This document shows, piece by piece, positions 1-10,870 of a stretch of 64,000 bases of DNA. Position numbers and translations under genes: made by a program. The stretch lies in the NCBI GenBank assembly GCA_047967505.1, contig CM106540.1. One strand, given 5' to 3'. Origin of the DNA: Dipteris shenzhenensis. Lineage: Eukaryota; Polypodiophyta; Polypodiopsida; Gleicheniales. A model generated the notes under the pieces. The model ran no database searches. It saw only the letters and a list, made by a program, of their open reading frames with translations, and was not told the DNA's origin. How positions within the stretch are numbered: position 1 is the stretch's first letter; each line of letters starts with the position of its first letter.

Positions 1-1947
1 CAAATAAGCCATTACCATATTACCCAATTAGTTCTTAGCAACATTTATCCCTTTGGATCTATCATCGGTATACATGTTCACACGTGACACTAGTTCTGTA
101 CATTTGGCAGTTTGGCACTTTAGCAATCAATGTGACTTTTGGCAGAGTTATCCTCAGATTCAATATTGTTGCATTCTTCTTGCATGCACATATGCCACCC
201 ATGTACTATCAATTTTATCGACTATTTTTTGGCATCGGTTCCTACATGCATATACACTAGCCTTGTACAGCCTCTTGGCTATTCCTGACACATAATTGTC
301 ATCCTTTACTAAAGGCTTGATATTTTTCTAATAGTTTTTCTTTTATCACATGACTTGGTTCACATATTGACAAGTTTAGTGTAGGCCACCAGCATCACTT
401 GAGCATAAGAAGCTGGTGGCAGCTCTCATATAGTGTTCTCATGGGTAGACACTCTCGTTGGTACACAAGTAAGCCTCTAGCATTGAGCACCAGACTGCTC
501 GGTAGCATGGAGTTATATCACACAGTTGATGATACACTACGCATGACTTCGAATAAGATCAATGAGTGGAAAGAGAACCTACTTTGACCATTCATTGCCA
601 AAGGATATGTACCAGTTTATGATGCCGACTCCAACATTATTGGGTTTGAGAGATCAAATGCAAATGTACCAATTGTTAGCATGGATTAGCCCACACGTTT
701 TGATTGTGCACATTTCTCAGTAAGCCCTCAACATGAGGCACATTTGATGGTAAGCCCTCAACATGAGACACTCCCATCTACATTAGCATAGTCTAATTCT
801 AGTGATGTACCCATCACATTCATGCATGGATTCAACTCTATCGATGACTGTCACATCAGATGCACATACACAACAAGAGTTAAGTTATGATCATGCAATT
901 TTTTAGCAGGTAAGTCCTCAGTATAAGCACTAGCAAATTACAAAGATACATTCCATAGTGCATTTAGCTCCTTAGGTGATTCCATTTCAGCATCTATCAC
1001 CAATGCTTTTACCTTTGACATGGAGCATATCACATCCTTGGACATAGTTTCCATCAGCAACTTAGATTGGCACATCAATCTTTAGGACATTCCATCATCA
1101 AATTCAGTCATGCCACATTGCAACATACTTGGATCCAGTTATCTCCACCTTTTATCAAGAGATCATTCCTCATCATGAGGACATTTATGCATTAATGCAG
1201 TTCTACCTGTGTAGTGGACATCATCAAGCTCAACCATAGAGCAACTTGGGGAACCTTAGTGTTTCAGCATGTACTTATTGCTATCGCATACAAACCTTAT
1301 TTGATGTAGATTATTGGTTAGGGACTGCAAATTTATCCCTACATTAGCATTTGAAACCTTCTATGCCTCAGGGATATCTTATGATTTTTTAGTTATATTT
1401 CAAGATTACTCTCAGCTCCTTCTTGATGGGTCTATAAAAGATGCTACATCCCATGCCAATGGATGTTTAGCCATGTACACATCAGATCACCTTTGAAGCT
1501 CATGATAGTTGAACATACATGTTTCACAAGTTGCCATACCTTCTCAGTGTTATGGGCCTCTTCTTAAGTAGAGCAGAGTATTACACTTGCACCTTCAGTC
1601 CTAGCTTTTATGCAACCCTTGTATCACTCTGTCCACACCGACTATGTAGTCTTCTATGATCCTACATCATAAGATAGAGATTGCTCTACTATAGCATTCC
1701 TTCATCATTGTTGTGGACTATAGCATTCCTCCAACCCATAACTTAAGAGCGACAAATGCTCATTAACTATAGGATCTAGTAAGCTATTCTCATTGTACAT
1801 GCTTTCACTATGTAGTCACTATGCTCACACATGTACATACTACTTTGAAACTTTTCAGTTTTGGATGGTGTCATATGTGCCAAACAAAACCCACAAAAAG
1901 ATCTTGTACATGCACCTTCTACTTACCTAGTGTAATTTAAGAGGGCG
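1..1947. other. AT-rich intergenic DNA, no recognisable gene
   Basis: I see no coding region that I can assign. Short open stretches exist on the plus strand (for example 399-587), but they have no recognisable motif and are followed by stops. A short phrase, taagccctcaacatgag, occurs twice near 722-770. The block ends in a purine-rich stretch directly before a TG that opens an LTR-like sequence. It is therefore most likely the decayed interior of a retrotransposon, but no protease, RT or integrase motif was found. Confidence 0.5.
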
Positions 1948-2086
1948 TGTTGAGGATGGTGTAAATTGCACCATACCTTAGGGCATTAGGAGCAAACCCT
2001 AACCGCAACCCTAAGGGGTTCTCATGTATATATTTGCAATTATGTTCAATACAATGTAGTGTACAGGTAGCTATATCATGTGCAAT

Positions 2087-2117
<31 letters not shown>

Positions 2118-2140
2118 TTTATCACTTCTAGTCATGCAAA
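1948..2140 (+). mobile_element. Possible copia-type LTR (3' LTR start)
   Basis: A purine tract (aagagggcg, 1939-1947) is followed directly by TGTTGAGG, the usual polypurine-tract/LTR boundary of plant copia elements. The sequence that follows contains repeated CCCTAA words, a TGTATATATT stretch and a CT microsatellite at about 2088-2112. The same layout occurs after the copia RNase H at 54009. The right end is uncertain; I placed it near a CA about 190 bp in. No target-site duplication was seen. Confidence 0.4.
2088..2112. repeat. CT microsatellite
   Basis: About twelve CT units lie inside the putative LTR. Similar CT or GA tracts lie inside or next to several other LTR-like sequences in the window. 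Confidence 0.85.
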
Positions 2141-2661
2141 CAATATTAAATGAACATGATAGTTTGCACATGCCTTAAACTAGGCAGGTTCTAGATTTGT
2201 ACAAAGCAGAAAAATTTTAGGTTTGTACAAAGTATCATGGCCATCTGAAGTCATTTTCAAGTCTTGAAATGGATATTTCCTAGTCTTTCACCTATGCATC
2301 ATGCATGAGCATTGAAGCATGCATCAATGTGCTTCTAGCCATACAATGGTATTTAATGGGCATGATACTTTGCACTAGGTGAGTCTAAGGCCTATACAAG
2401 TATCATGGTCATTGGATGTTATTTGCATGGCTTGGAATGGATGGGTGCTGCAAACATAGCTCAAAGGGTGATTGGATCCTTGGCTAATATTCAGGGTTGT
2501 ACAGATTAGGGATCAAAGGGAGATTGTGCCTCAACATTGGCTACATCAATAGGGTAGCAAGGAGGTCAATATCTAAGGTCAGGCAGTGCCTTATCTATGG
2601 CTTTCTAGGAGGACATATTAAAGGTGTGTTTGTAAGGCATGGCAACGAGGCCCACCTAAAC

Positions 2662-2916
2662 TCATAGGGAGCATGTAGGCTGAGTGTTTTGGAAGTGCCA
2701 CAGAGGTAGTAGAACAACATGTTTTGTGAAGTACAGGGGTCCATAGTTGGGTGGGACATTGGAATTCTCTCTTGTAATGTGTCCATCTCTTGGACATAAA
2801 TATTTATATATAGTTGGTTCTATATCTAACTCATGAGCAAAAACCATATTAGATAATTCAGGAAAATCCCAATTCCTATCTTGGTAGTATTTTGATAAAT
2901 TGTAGCCTTCCTCCAT
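2662..2916 (-). pseudogene. Retrotransposon gag-like fragment with degenerate zinc knuckle
   Basis: On the minus strand an 84-residue open stretch contains a segment with the exact CX2CX4HX4C spacing of a nucleocapsid zinc knuckle. The first and last cysteines are replaced by Lys and Asn, leaving the internal CPRDGH core. A proline/tyrosine-containing stretch follows, as in plant Ty3/gypsy Gag proteins. It lies just upstream of, and opposite to, the intact-looking gypsy gag at 3089. I infer a relic of an older element; a chance match is possible because only one short motif supports it. Confidence 0.3.
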
Positions 2917-3088
2917 GAAAAACTAGAGAAATAGGAGAAAGCAACTACATTATCATTCACAAAATCATGAAATTTTAACTATGCTCTCCCTTGATAATTG
3001 CATCGTATCCAACATCAACATGGAGTCGCAATAGGCAGAGTAGCATTCGATGCTTCAAACTCAAGAACAATCAATCGACTGAAATCTC

Positions 3089-3961
3089 ATGAGTAAAACT
3101 TTCTCCATTATTTCATGGAATGCACAATCCATGTCAAATAGGCCTGAGGAAGATATCTCTCCACATCACGTTGGTATTACATACTTCATAGGAAATAGAA
3201 GTTGGGTAGAGACTGCATCACAAACGGAAGATCTAGATGACATTATACACGACTCTGATTATATTCCAAGTGGCACAAGTTTCTCAGATAATTCACTACA
3301 TAGCAGGGAACTGCATGAAGCACAAGTTGAATTACAAAAATTGATGTTGCCCAGTCCTACACAAGAATTCCTACAAAGAGCACTTGCAGCAAATATTGCA
3401 ACTAATGTAGTTGTGACTGCAAGACAGAGGCTGAATTTCAATCCCCTCCCACCACCTCCCAAAAAGAAGACCTCCCAAGTGCAAGTTAGTGCACCAATAC
3501 AACCAAAGATGCAGAACCCACTAGTCAAAGCAACCAAATTTATTGGCAAAGATAAAGAAGACCTTGACAGTCATGTTGGCCAGTTTGAGACAAGATGGAC
3601 AGCTAGTGGATTTGGACAATTGCCAGATGCTACCAAGAAAGAACAATTTGTAGCAACCTTCAATGGTAAAGCAATGAATTGGTTTATGCAGTATGATGTT
3701 GCTCATTTTGCTAACTATGACACATTAAAAGTAGCATTCTTGAGTCGTTTTAGAAAAGAGAAAACTCTAAAGGATATCCTCAAGAAACTGAGAACTATGA
3801 AACAAAAAGATCTTATGGTTGAAGATTATTCTCAGATGTTTAGAAACCTCAACAGAAAACTAACAACAAGCCAACAACCCACCCAAGAGCAATTGGGGGA
3901 TTACTTTTGCAAAGGATTAAAAAAAGAACTGAGAATTGCAGTAGCTAGCAGGGACCAGCTT
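3089..3961 (+). CDS. Ty3/gypsy Gag, 5' part, interrupted by a LINE
   Basis: The frame starts at ATG 3089 and stays open to the LINE insertion point. After a low-complexity N-terminal region with a proline run, residues about 145-290 form a classic retrotransposon Gag (capsid) domain. It opens with FIGKDKED, has a central FNGKAMNWF and a SRFRKE/LRTMKQ segment, and ends near the conserved KGLKKELR. Gag assembles the virus-like particle that packages element RNA. At 3947-3961 the 15-bp target duplication begins. The same reading frame resumes without a stop after the second copy of the duplication at 9668, so this gag was open when the LINE inserted. The apparent stop at 4028 lies in LINE sequence. 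No primer-binding site or clear 5' LTR was found upstream. Confidence 0.85.
3947..3961 (+). repeat. LINE target-site duplication, left copy
   Basis: This 15-bp sequence is identical to 9653-9667. It lies within the gag reading frame. Confidence 0.95.
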
Positions 3962-4708
3962 ATCATCTTGTATAGCGCTCCTGCGAGCTTCCCCTCCCCC
4001 CCCACCGCTAGCTCTACCTCCCCCCCCTAGCTCCTCCCCTTGCCTTGACCACCCCCACCCCCTGCCCCTCCGCCCTCGCCCCCCGCCCCCCCTCCCCCTC
4101 ACCCGCCGCCCACCTCGCTGCGCCCTCGCCTCCGCTCTCGCCCCCCTCGCCGCTTTGTCGCCTCTCCGCTCCCCCTCCACCTCGTCCCTCTGCTCCCCTC
4201 CACCTTGCCTCTCCATCGCCGCCCCTCGCCTCCACTCTCCCCCCCTCCCTCGTCTCAGCCGCCCCTCGCCTCTCCGCTCCCTTCCATCCCGCCCCCTTCT
4301 GCTTCACCTCGATTCACTCAACCCCCCCCTTGCTTCACCTCACCCCCCCCTCTCGCCGCTCAGCCTCACCCGCCTGACCCCCCTCACTTCACCCGCCCCC
4401 CCGCCTCCATTCCGCTCTCCCCGTCCCCCGCTTCACCTCTCCGCCCCTCGCCACACCAACCCCGCCCCCCCCGCCCTTCTGCGTCCCCCGTCTTCCCTGC
4501 ACCTCGCACCCTTCACCCCGCCCCCCGCCCCGAACCCCCCGCCCCCTCACTCTGCCTCGCTCGCCCTTCCGCTCCACTCCTCCACCCCGCCTCCACCTTC
4601 CGCCTCCGCAACCGTCCTCTCCACACCCAGGCTCCACCCTCCCGCTTCAACCCCCTTTTTGGGTGGCAGCCTTTTCCTCATCGGAAGCTTGCAGTTAGTC
4701 TTGGCGGT
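3962..4708 (+). promoter_or_regulatory. LINE 5' UTR, pyrimidine-rich
   Basis: About 750 bp are strongly C/T-rich on the plus strand and precede the best ORF1 start. A LINE 5' UTR must carry its own internal promoter, so this is the expected place for it; no specific promoter motif could be read. Long open frames run through it on both strands only because the composition excludes stops. A second candidate start at 4205 is in frame with ORF1 but would add a purely Pro/Ser/His-rich leader. ATG 4709 is preferred because the recognisable domain begins just after it. Confidence 0.6.
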
Positions 4709-6039
4709 ATGGCGGCCCCCTGCCCGGATCCGGAGGCCCAGTCGGACCCTCCCTCTCCAGATGCCTACCGCGTTATCCTGACAGAGCAACAATCATCTCG
4801 TGTTCAGGAGGTTGCCATTGACTTTGCCCGTACCTCTGTTTACGGTAGAGTCATTGGACACTCTCCTTCCAGATCAGCCATTAGGGACTGGCTCCAGTCC
4901 ACTCTCCTGCTAGAGGATGGCCATATTGAGGAGGTGGCCCTTATGGGAAGGGGCATCTTCTGGCTCAAACTCTCCAATGAGAAAGCTGCGAGCAACCTGA
5001 TTGCCGGTTCCCCCACATCGGTGGATGGAAAGATTATCATGATAGTCTCGTGGTACCGTGGATTCAGCGCAGCGGATTTTGATGTTCGGTTCCGGATACC
5101 TCGCCACCCAGTGACACTAGTTTTTCCAGGTCTTGCTGCTGAGCTGCGGCCGATTGTCAGGGACTTGGGCTCCCACTTTGGCTGGGTTATGCACGACACT
5201 TTCGCCGATGCGGTGACCACGGCAGGAGCCCCTCGAGTCCGTGTGGCTGTGGCAGATCCTGCGACTCTCCCTGCAGTGATCGAGATCGTGACAGATGCCA
5301 GCAGCATCACCCAGAGCATGATAGTCACCGGACAGCCAGGTCAGTGCCTGAGGTGCCACGGCTTTGGGCACTTGGCGGCTGCTTGTCCACATTTCGCCAG
5401 CTCGTCTCGACCCCCCCCGCCCCCGCCCCCGCCCCCGCCCCCCCCGGACAGCCACGTCAGGAGGAGCCGAGGCAGCCGGAGTCCGGTCCAGAGTTAGTGG
5501 GCGGTTGGACCGAGGTTAGAAGGAAAAGAGGAAAGAACAAGAAGATTTCGGATAAAGGCAAGGAGGCAGAGGTTACCCTTCCTGCAGCAGCACCCCAGAG
5601 ACCTGACAGGCAGCCGCCCCAAGGACCCGGGAGAGCTTCTTCTTCGACGGCAGCCCGCCCTTCACAGCCTCAGATCCCCCTCTCTCCCACTCCCCCGCCC
5701 CTTTCCACTCACCCTTCCCCAGTTTCCCCCCCCTTCGCCCGACCCGCAGCTTCAGCCCCCGCCTCTTCTTCCTCAGTCTCCTCCTCCTCCCTCTCAGCCC
5801 CAGTTCCAGATGCATCCCCATCCCCCCCCCCCGGTCCCCCTCGACTCTCCTACAGAGTTAGCTACACCGTCGGCTTCCTAGCCGAGGGCAGCCCCTGCTC
5901 CTCCTCCTCCACCTCTTCCGCTAGTCGCCTCCCTGGAGTCCGAGTCGCCTACCCCTCAGCCTCCTCCCCCTCCCCCCCCGCTGGCAGGACACCCGGAGTC
6001 TACACCACCACTGGAGCAGGCTTCCCTGCCCGCCGCTAG
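4709..6039 (+). pseudogene. LINE ORF1 (DUF4283-like, CCHC), frameshifted
   Basis: ORF1 is the RNA-binding, RNP-forming protein of plant L1 elements. From ATG 4709, roughly 190 residues have the DUF4283-like fold seen in plant LINE ORF1, including an SPSRSAIRDWL-type segment, a GRGIFWLKL strand and an IPRHPVTLVF segment. A canonical zinc knuckle, CLRCHGFGHLAAAC, follows. A C-run (about 5411-5446) then moves the frame by one. In the original frame the protein stops at 5495-5497. In the other frame it resumes with a basic GWTEVRRKRGKNKK segment typical of this family, then a Pro/Ser-rich tail, ending at 6037-6039. A one-base change in the homopolymer is the simplest explanation; programmed slippage or assembly error cannot be excluded. 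Confidence 0.8.
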
Positions 6040-6204
6040 CCCCTCAGTGGCAGACTCTGATGGGTCTCAGCTTCAGGAGAGAGAGCTTCCTCGAGACTTT
6101 TACAGATCTGGCCCGTGGGACTACTTGGATGTGGCCGACCTTGGGACCTCCTTCCCGGCTTGTCTCGACATCAGTATCTTCCTGCTCCCTTCGGATCCAG
6201 GCCC

Positions 6205-9200
6205 TTTGAGCCAGAGCCCTTCTGGAGGAGACACTCCAATGTCGCTCAGAGTTTTCCTATCACGCCTCTCTCTCCTTCTGGGCCCGGAAGGGTGACCGGA
6301 TGTGCAGGGAGTTCTTCAGGATGCATGGCCAAAGAGCTGCAGGTGATCAGCTTCGGAGTCTCAGGACAGCGGATGGTCACATCATTACGGATCCGGGGGA
6401 GGTCCTGGGGTTGGCCACTGACTTTTACAGGACCCTCTTCCAGCAGGAGTTGCTTGCCCCTCGTGCTAGTCGTGCCCGTGAGGAGGTGTGGAGGCACATT
6501 CCATCCCTGGTCCAGCCTAGCATGCAGGCGACGTTGTTGGCACCGTTCACCTTGGATGAGATGTTGGAGGCCTTGATGGCCATCGACGGACAGAAATGCC
6601 CAGGTGAGGATGGGCTATCCCGAGCATTCTTCACCTCCTTCTGGGACCAGATCCATCAGCCCCTCCTTGCAGCTCTGCAAGGGATTTTCAGCAGCGGTCA
6701 GATGCCAGAGAGCCTTTCCTCGGGACTGATTTGCCTCATCCCGAAGGGAGGAGATAGACAGGAGATCCACCAGTGGCGTCCGATCACTCTCCTTACCACT
6801 GCCTACAAAATCCTTGCCAAGATGATTAGTGCCAGAGTTCGGCCTCTACTCCTAGACCTCATCCATGACACTCAGACAGGCTTTGTCCAGGATCGCAGTA
6901 TCCTGGATAATGTCTTCACCTTTTTAGAGGCGGCAGAGTGGGCTCAGCACAGCGGATCACACCTTGCCATTCTACTTCTCGACTTCGAGAAGGCCTACGA
7001 TCGCATGGACTGGTCCTTTTTGGAGGGGACTCTGGAGCGGCTAGGTTTCTCGGCAGGTTGGATTCAGGTATCTCAGCTTTGTACAGGACAGCGTCTAGCA
7101 GGGTCATCATTGGGGATGAGCGCTTTAGCTTGGAGAGATCAGTGCGTCAGGGCTGCCCCCTTGCTCGTTACCTGTTTCTCTTCTTCGCTGAGGCCATGAC
7201 TTACTACCTTCGGGCGAGGTCCACAGGGATCAGGGGTGTTCGCCTTCCACTCCGGGAGGACACGGAGCTTTTCGACTCGGAGTACGCAGATGATACAGCC
7301 CTTTATGTCCAGGATGATGAGAGGATGCTAGAGAGGGTGCAGATGGCCCTGGAGGTCTTCTGCTCGGCCGCTGGTGTGAAAATCAACTGGAACAAATCAG
7401 TTGGTTTTCTCACAGACCCGGGGGCGTGTTCTCAGTGGGGGCGATTTCTGGGTTTCAGATGGATTCCATGGGGACAGACAGCTAGATACCTTGGCTTTCA
7501 GGTTGGCCTAGACATCACGCCAGCTCAGCAGTTTCTCCCGGTGCTAGACTCCATCCGACGGAAGCTGGCTTTCTGGAGCACTGCTAAGCTCTCTCTTGCA
7601 GGTCGTGCCCTGGTAGTTAACCAGGTCCTCCTAGCCACGGCTTGGTATGTGGCTTCCTGCTGGTGCTTCTCGAGATCCAGCGTGGCACAGCTCAGGAGGT
7701 TGGTTCGGAACTTCCTTTGGTCCGGGAAGGATGGTCTTAGAGATACCAGAGCCAGGGTTGCTTGGCAGACAGTCATTCTTCCGCAGGCTGAGGGTGGCCT
7801 GGGGGTCATCGATCCAGAGCTTCAGAGTCAGGCCTCGTTAGGCAAGCTTGTCATCCGCGGTTTGACCCCGGGGGGGCAGACGTGGAAGATGTTACTTCAG
7901 TAGGGAGTCGGCTCTTGTGTCCCGCGCCGAGGTGGAGAGTGGCTACCGTCCCTCAGGTGGATCTTCACTTCTGCCCCGCTCACTCAGCCCCATTCCCCAC
8001 TCGTTCGTAGCCTCCTCATGGTTTGGAGGCGGCTCCGCCTCAGTCTCATTCAGTCCCCTCCCAGCTGTCAGGAGGAGATCGATCGCCAGCCGCTTATCTG
8101 GAACGGTCAGGTCAGAGATGCCGAGGGCCTTCAGTTGGGGGAGAGATCACATATTAGGTGGGACGGCTGGATGAGGGGGCCAGCCCGGTCCCTTCGAGTT
8201 TGGAGGGATACGTACAGACATCTGGAGATGGCTGATCTTGCAGACACAGCTGGAGGTGCACGTGGAGCCCAGGCGAGATGCACGGAGATCGACGGTGCGA
8301 TCCCAGCTGTTTGGTTGGTTCCACCTGAGCCTCAGGTCCTCATGCCTGGTGACACCCGCTGGCTGGGACAGTTCACCCCCCGTGGCATCCCACTGGTGAT
8401 CGCAGGATGTATGGATGACTCCTCTATCTCCTTCTTCGCGGTTTCTGGGGATGGACGACTCAGGAGAGAGGATGCGCTCATCGATCCCCTACTCCCATGG
8501 CAGAGGGTTCGGGTCGTAGGCCTTTTGGGGAAGGTCTGGCGTACCGACCCTAGCATCGAGCAGGACCAGATGCAGCTTTGGCGTCTTTGGCTCTGGGAGG
8601 GGCGGGCCTTGTCAGAGCTTGATTGGGACCCAGGAGAGTGGTGGTGGCCAGAGATTGTGACAGGACAGGGGCCGACTTCCTTCTTCGCCTACAGCATGAC
8701 TCTGGGCAGGCGAGTTCTCGGGAGGATGCAGAGCCGCCCCCCCACCCAGCGACCCAGCTGGTACGCATAGGGTATTTCCAGGTTCTTTTTGCAGGCATTC
8801 TGGAAGGCCTTGTGGGAGAGCTGGCGGCCGCGGAAGATCTCATACTTCCTGTGGCTTCTTGCCCACAAAGGTCTTCCAGTGGGGAGCTGGTTGAGGCAGA
8901 TAGGCCAAGATGGATGCTGCCAGATTTGCCATGCGGATGAGGAGTCACCAAAACATTGCCTGTGGAGCTGCACTCGCACCCAAGAAGTGTGGAGGTGGAC
9001 TTTTGGGATTCTTACTCGCGCAGCACCAGAGCTAGGATTGATCACTTGGGGCGCGTTCTGTTGGTGCAGCACCGCACCTGGTCTTCATCACTTATTCGAG
9101 GCATGCCAGCAGGACCCCACTTTCCTTATCACACAGGGGACGTGGGGGCCGCTCGAGGGTATCCCGCAGCACCTAGCACAGGCTGATACAAGACTTTGGG

Positions 9201-9520
9201 AGAGGCAGCCAGTCTGGGAGATTATTAGCAGCATTACAGGGTGGCACATCTGGACCTCGCGCTGTGCGCAGATCCTCGGTGGCACCTCCTTATCGACTGC
9301 CCAGATCATGGCGGAGATTTGGAGTGAGATTATTCATACCCTCAGAGGCCAGTGGGACCAGATTCAGGGAGACTCCCGGGCCGGTCAGGAGAAGCGGAGA
9401 CGCTTCCTCCGGGCTTGGGACACACAAGGCCTCTTCTTCGAGCAGACTACGCAGGGCCTTCGGTGGCACTACTCACCACCCCGATGGCTGTTCATTCACA
9501 CTCGTCTTATCCCTCCGTGA
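6205..9520 (+). pseudogene. LINE ORF2 (RT, zf-RVT), endonuclease missing, disrupted
   Basis: This is the reverse transcriptase of the LINE. Recognisable sequence starts around 6205-6300 with an FWARKGDRMCREFF linker. Fingers/palm follow, with IPKGGD, the catalytic LLLDFEKAYDRMDW (first Asp at about 6981) and YADD at 7283-7294. The thumb and a C-terminal zf-RVT domain (about 8837-8975, KISYFLWLLAHKGLP then CCQIC and H/C ligands) complete it. Lesions are a frameshift at about 7060-7080, an in-frame TAG at 7901-7903 and an in-frame TAG at 8768-8770. The frame ends at TGA 9518-9520. The apurinic-type endonuclease expected before the RT is not found anywhere between ORF1 and 6300. As read this copy cannot make a full ORF2 and would depend on another element for mobility. 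Confidence 0.85.
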
Positions 9521-9652
9521 GAGTATGATTTATTCTGCTACCTTTTAGGGCTGTGTCCGATTTGTGAACGCAACCCGTCAGCTATAAGCTGACCTCTTGT
9601 ATCTTGTTCTCGAAGTGATATAATTAGCACTGTTTTTTCAAAAAAAAAAAAA
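9521..9652 (+). other. LINE 3' UTR and poly(A)
   Basis: A short trailer of about 120 bp follows the ORF2 stop and ends in a run of 13 A at 9640-9652, next to the target duplication. No polyadenylation hexamer of the AATAAA type was seen close to the end. Confidence 0.8.
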
Positions 9653-9667
9653 AGCAGGGACCAGCTT
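9653..9667 (+). repeat. LINE target-site duplication, right copy
   Basis: This is a perfect copy of 3947-3961, directly after the LINE poly(A). Its first A could equally be counted as part of the A-run. Confidence 0.95.
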
Positions 9668-10440
9668 GGAGGGGCAAATGACTTTAATAATATGGTAGAA
9701 GTAGCCCAATGTGCAGAAAGGAGACTTGGTACAGTATCAAAGTCCAAGAAGACAAAGAAGAAAAAGCATTCAGATTCACAATCAGATTCAGATACAGACA
9801 CTGATAGTGAAGTAGAAGAAGACACTGATGAAGAAGAAGCGACCTCATCAGAAGAAGATGAGGATGATGACGAATATTCCAAGAAAAAAAAAGAGAAGAA
9901 GCAAAAGAAAAAAGAAAAATCCACAGCAGATAAAATCTCCAAGTTGGAGAAAGGAGAAGCTTCAAAGCTTGAAGCCACCACCTCAAGCACCATAGCCCCA
10001 AAAGATTCCATGTGAATTTTGCAAGAAAGAAAACCATGACAAAAAAAGATTATGGTACATCCCAAACTACAGAGGGAGGGTACCACCTTATGTACAACAA
10101 CAACACAATAAAGAGACAGCTATACCTACCAATCAAGTAGCAAGGCTAGCCCAACAAAGATATCTAAATACAGTCCCTAGAAGGCAAATTCGATAACAAT
10201 CGGGAAATCAACAACAACAACAGCAACAACAAGGACAAACCTAGGCATGCACTTATTATGGCATTGATGGCCATAGGCAAGGCTCACAATGTGAACTTTG
10301 GTGTAAACACCACAGGGAAAGAGGAATTCAAATCATCCATTATGATGGGAGAAACAATCAAAATGGTCAACAACAACCTCCAAGAGTGAATATGGTGTAT
10401 ATAGCTCCTCATAATCTAGATAACAGTTACAACAATTAGC
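9653..10440 (+). pseudogene. Ty3/gypsy Gag, 3' part with zinc knuckles
   Basis: The gag frame resumes here after the LINE. It gives a segment homologous in phase to the 5' part, then a very acidic run of Asp/Glu/Ser followed by Lys-rich stretches, and stops at 10013-10015. Shifting one base within the A-run just before that stop gives a knuckle core, CEFCKKENHDKK, with its last cysteine lost. After two stops there is a glutamine run and a second knuckle, CTYYGIDGHRQGSQC, with its second cysteine replaced. The tail is thus a decayed nucleocapsid region. Confidence 0.7.
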
Positions 10441-10519
10441 AAGGATTGGGAGAAACACAGAGACAATGCCAAGGCAATGAATTGGCCTAATCAAAATGAG
10501 ACAAGAAACAATGCATTGC

Positions 10520-10870
10520 AACTAGTACTTGCCAACAATGCTTCCTAGGATGTCAGGAAAGAGCATCACATTAACAAAGGCAAAGTTATCAATCAATATA
10601 GACAGATCCGATAGCAATTTGACAGCAATACATCTGGACAACAAACCAAAGATGACAACCAGGTTGGAGCTCCTCAAAGTAGTCAAAAGCCATCAGAACA
10701 GATTGCATTATATATAGAAAATACATAGAAAAAGCTTCCTCAAAAAAAGACTGTTGTCTCTGTGCCAACATGGGCTTAGGTAGTACAGAATGTGTGTGTA
10801 GACTAGCGGCAAAGCTCCACTTGTACTTGCATAAGGCTAGGAATAATCCCTCTTAGAAATCCAACTTGCA
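10520..10870 (+). pseudogene. Gypsy relic, CCLCANM module
   Basis: At about 10735-10850 one frame reads CCLCANMGLGSTECVCRLAAKL and continues with a His/Lys-rich stretch. The same coding sequence recurs, inverted and diverged, at about 20200-20310. Conservation at the amino-acid level in two places next to gypsy gag knuckles indicates a real Cys-rich module of this element family. Stops occur upstream. I do not know this module by name. Confidence 0.5.

Larger units (their letters stand above)
3962..9652 (+). mobile_element. L1-type LINE, 5.7 kb, 15-bp target-site duplication
   Basis: A non-LTR retrotransposon sits inside the gypsy gag. Both flanks carry the identical 15-mer AGCAGGGACCAGCTT (3947-3961 and 9653-9667). 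The 3' end is an A-run (9640-9652), as expected for target-primed reverse transcription. The order is a pyrimidine-rich 5' region, ORF1 (DUF4283-like plus CCHC), ORF2 (reverse transcriptase, zf-RVT) and a short 3' UTR, which is the plant L1 layout. The element is markedly GC-rich against the AT-rich host. ORF1 and ORF2 both carry disruptions, and the endonuclease domain expected at the start of ORF2 is absent. The perfect duplication suggests a fairly young insertion, so some lesions may have been present in the source copy. Confidence 0.93.

Noticed and set aside
4014-4781. Several long frames on both strands in the LINE 5' region
   Set aside because: C/T-rich composition removes stops; only the frame entering ORF1 at 4709 has a recognisable domain.
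4840-5328. 162-residue minus-strand frame
   Set aside because: Antisense shadow of LINE ORF1 in GC-rich DNA; no motif.
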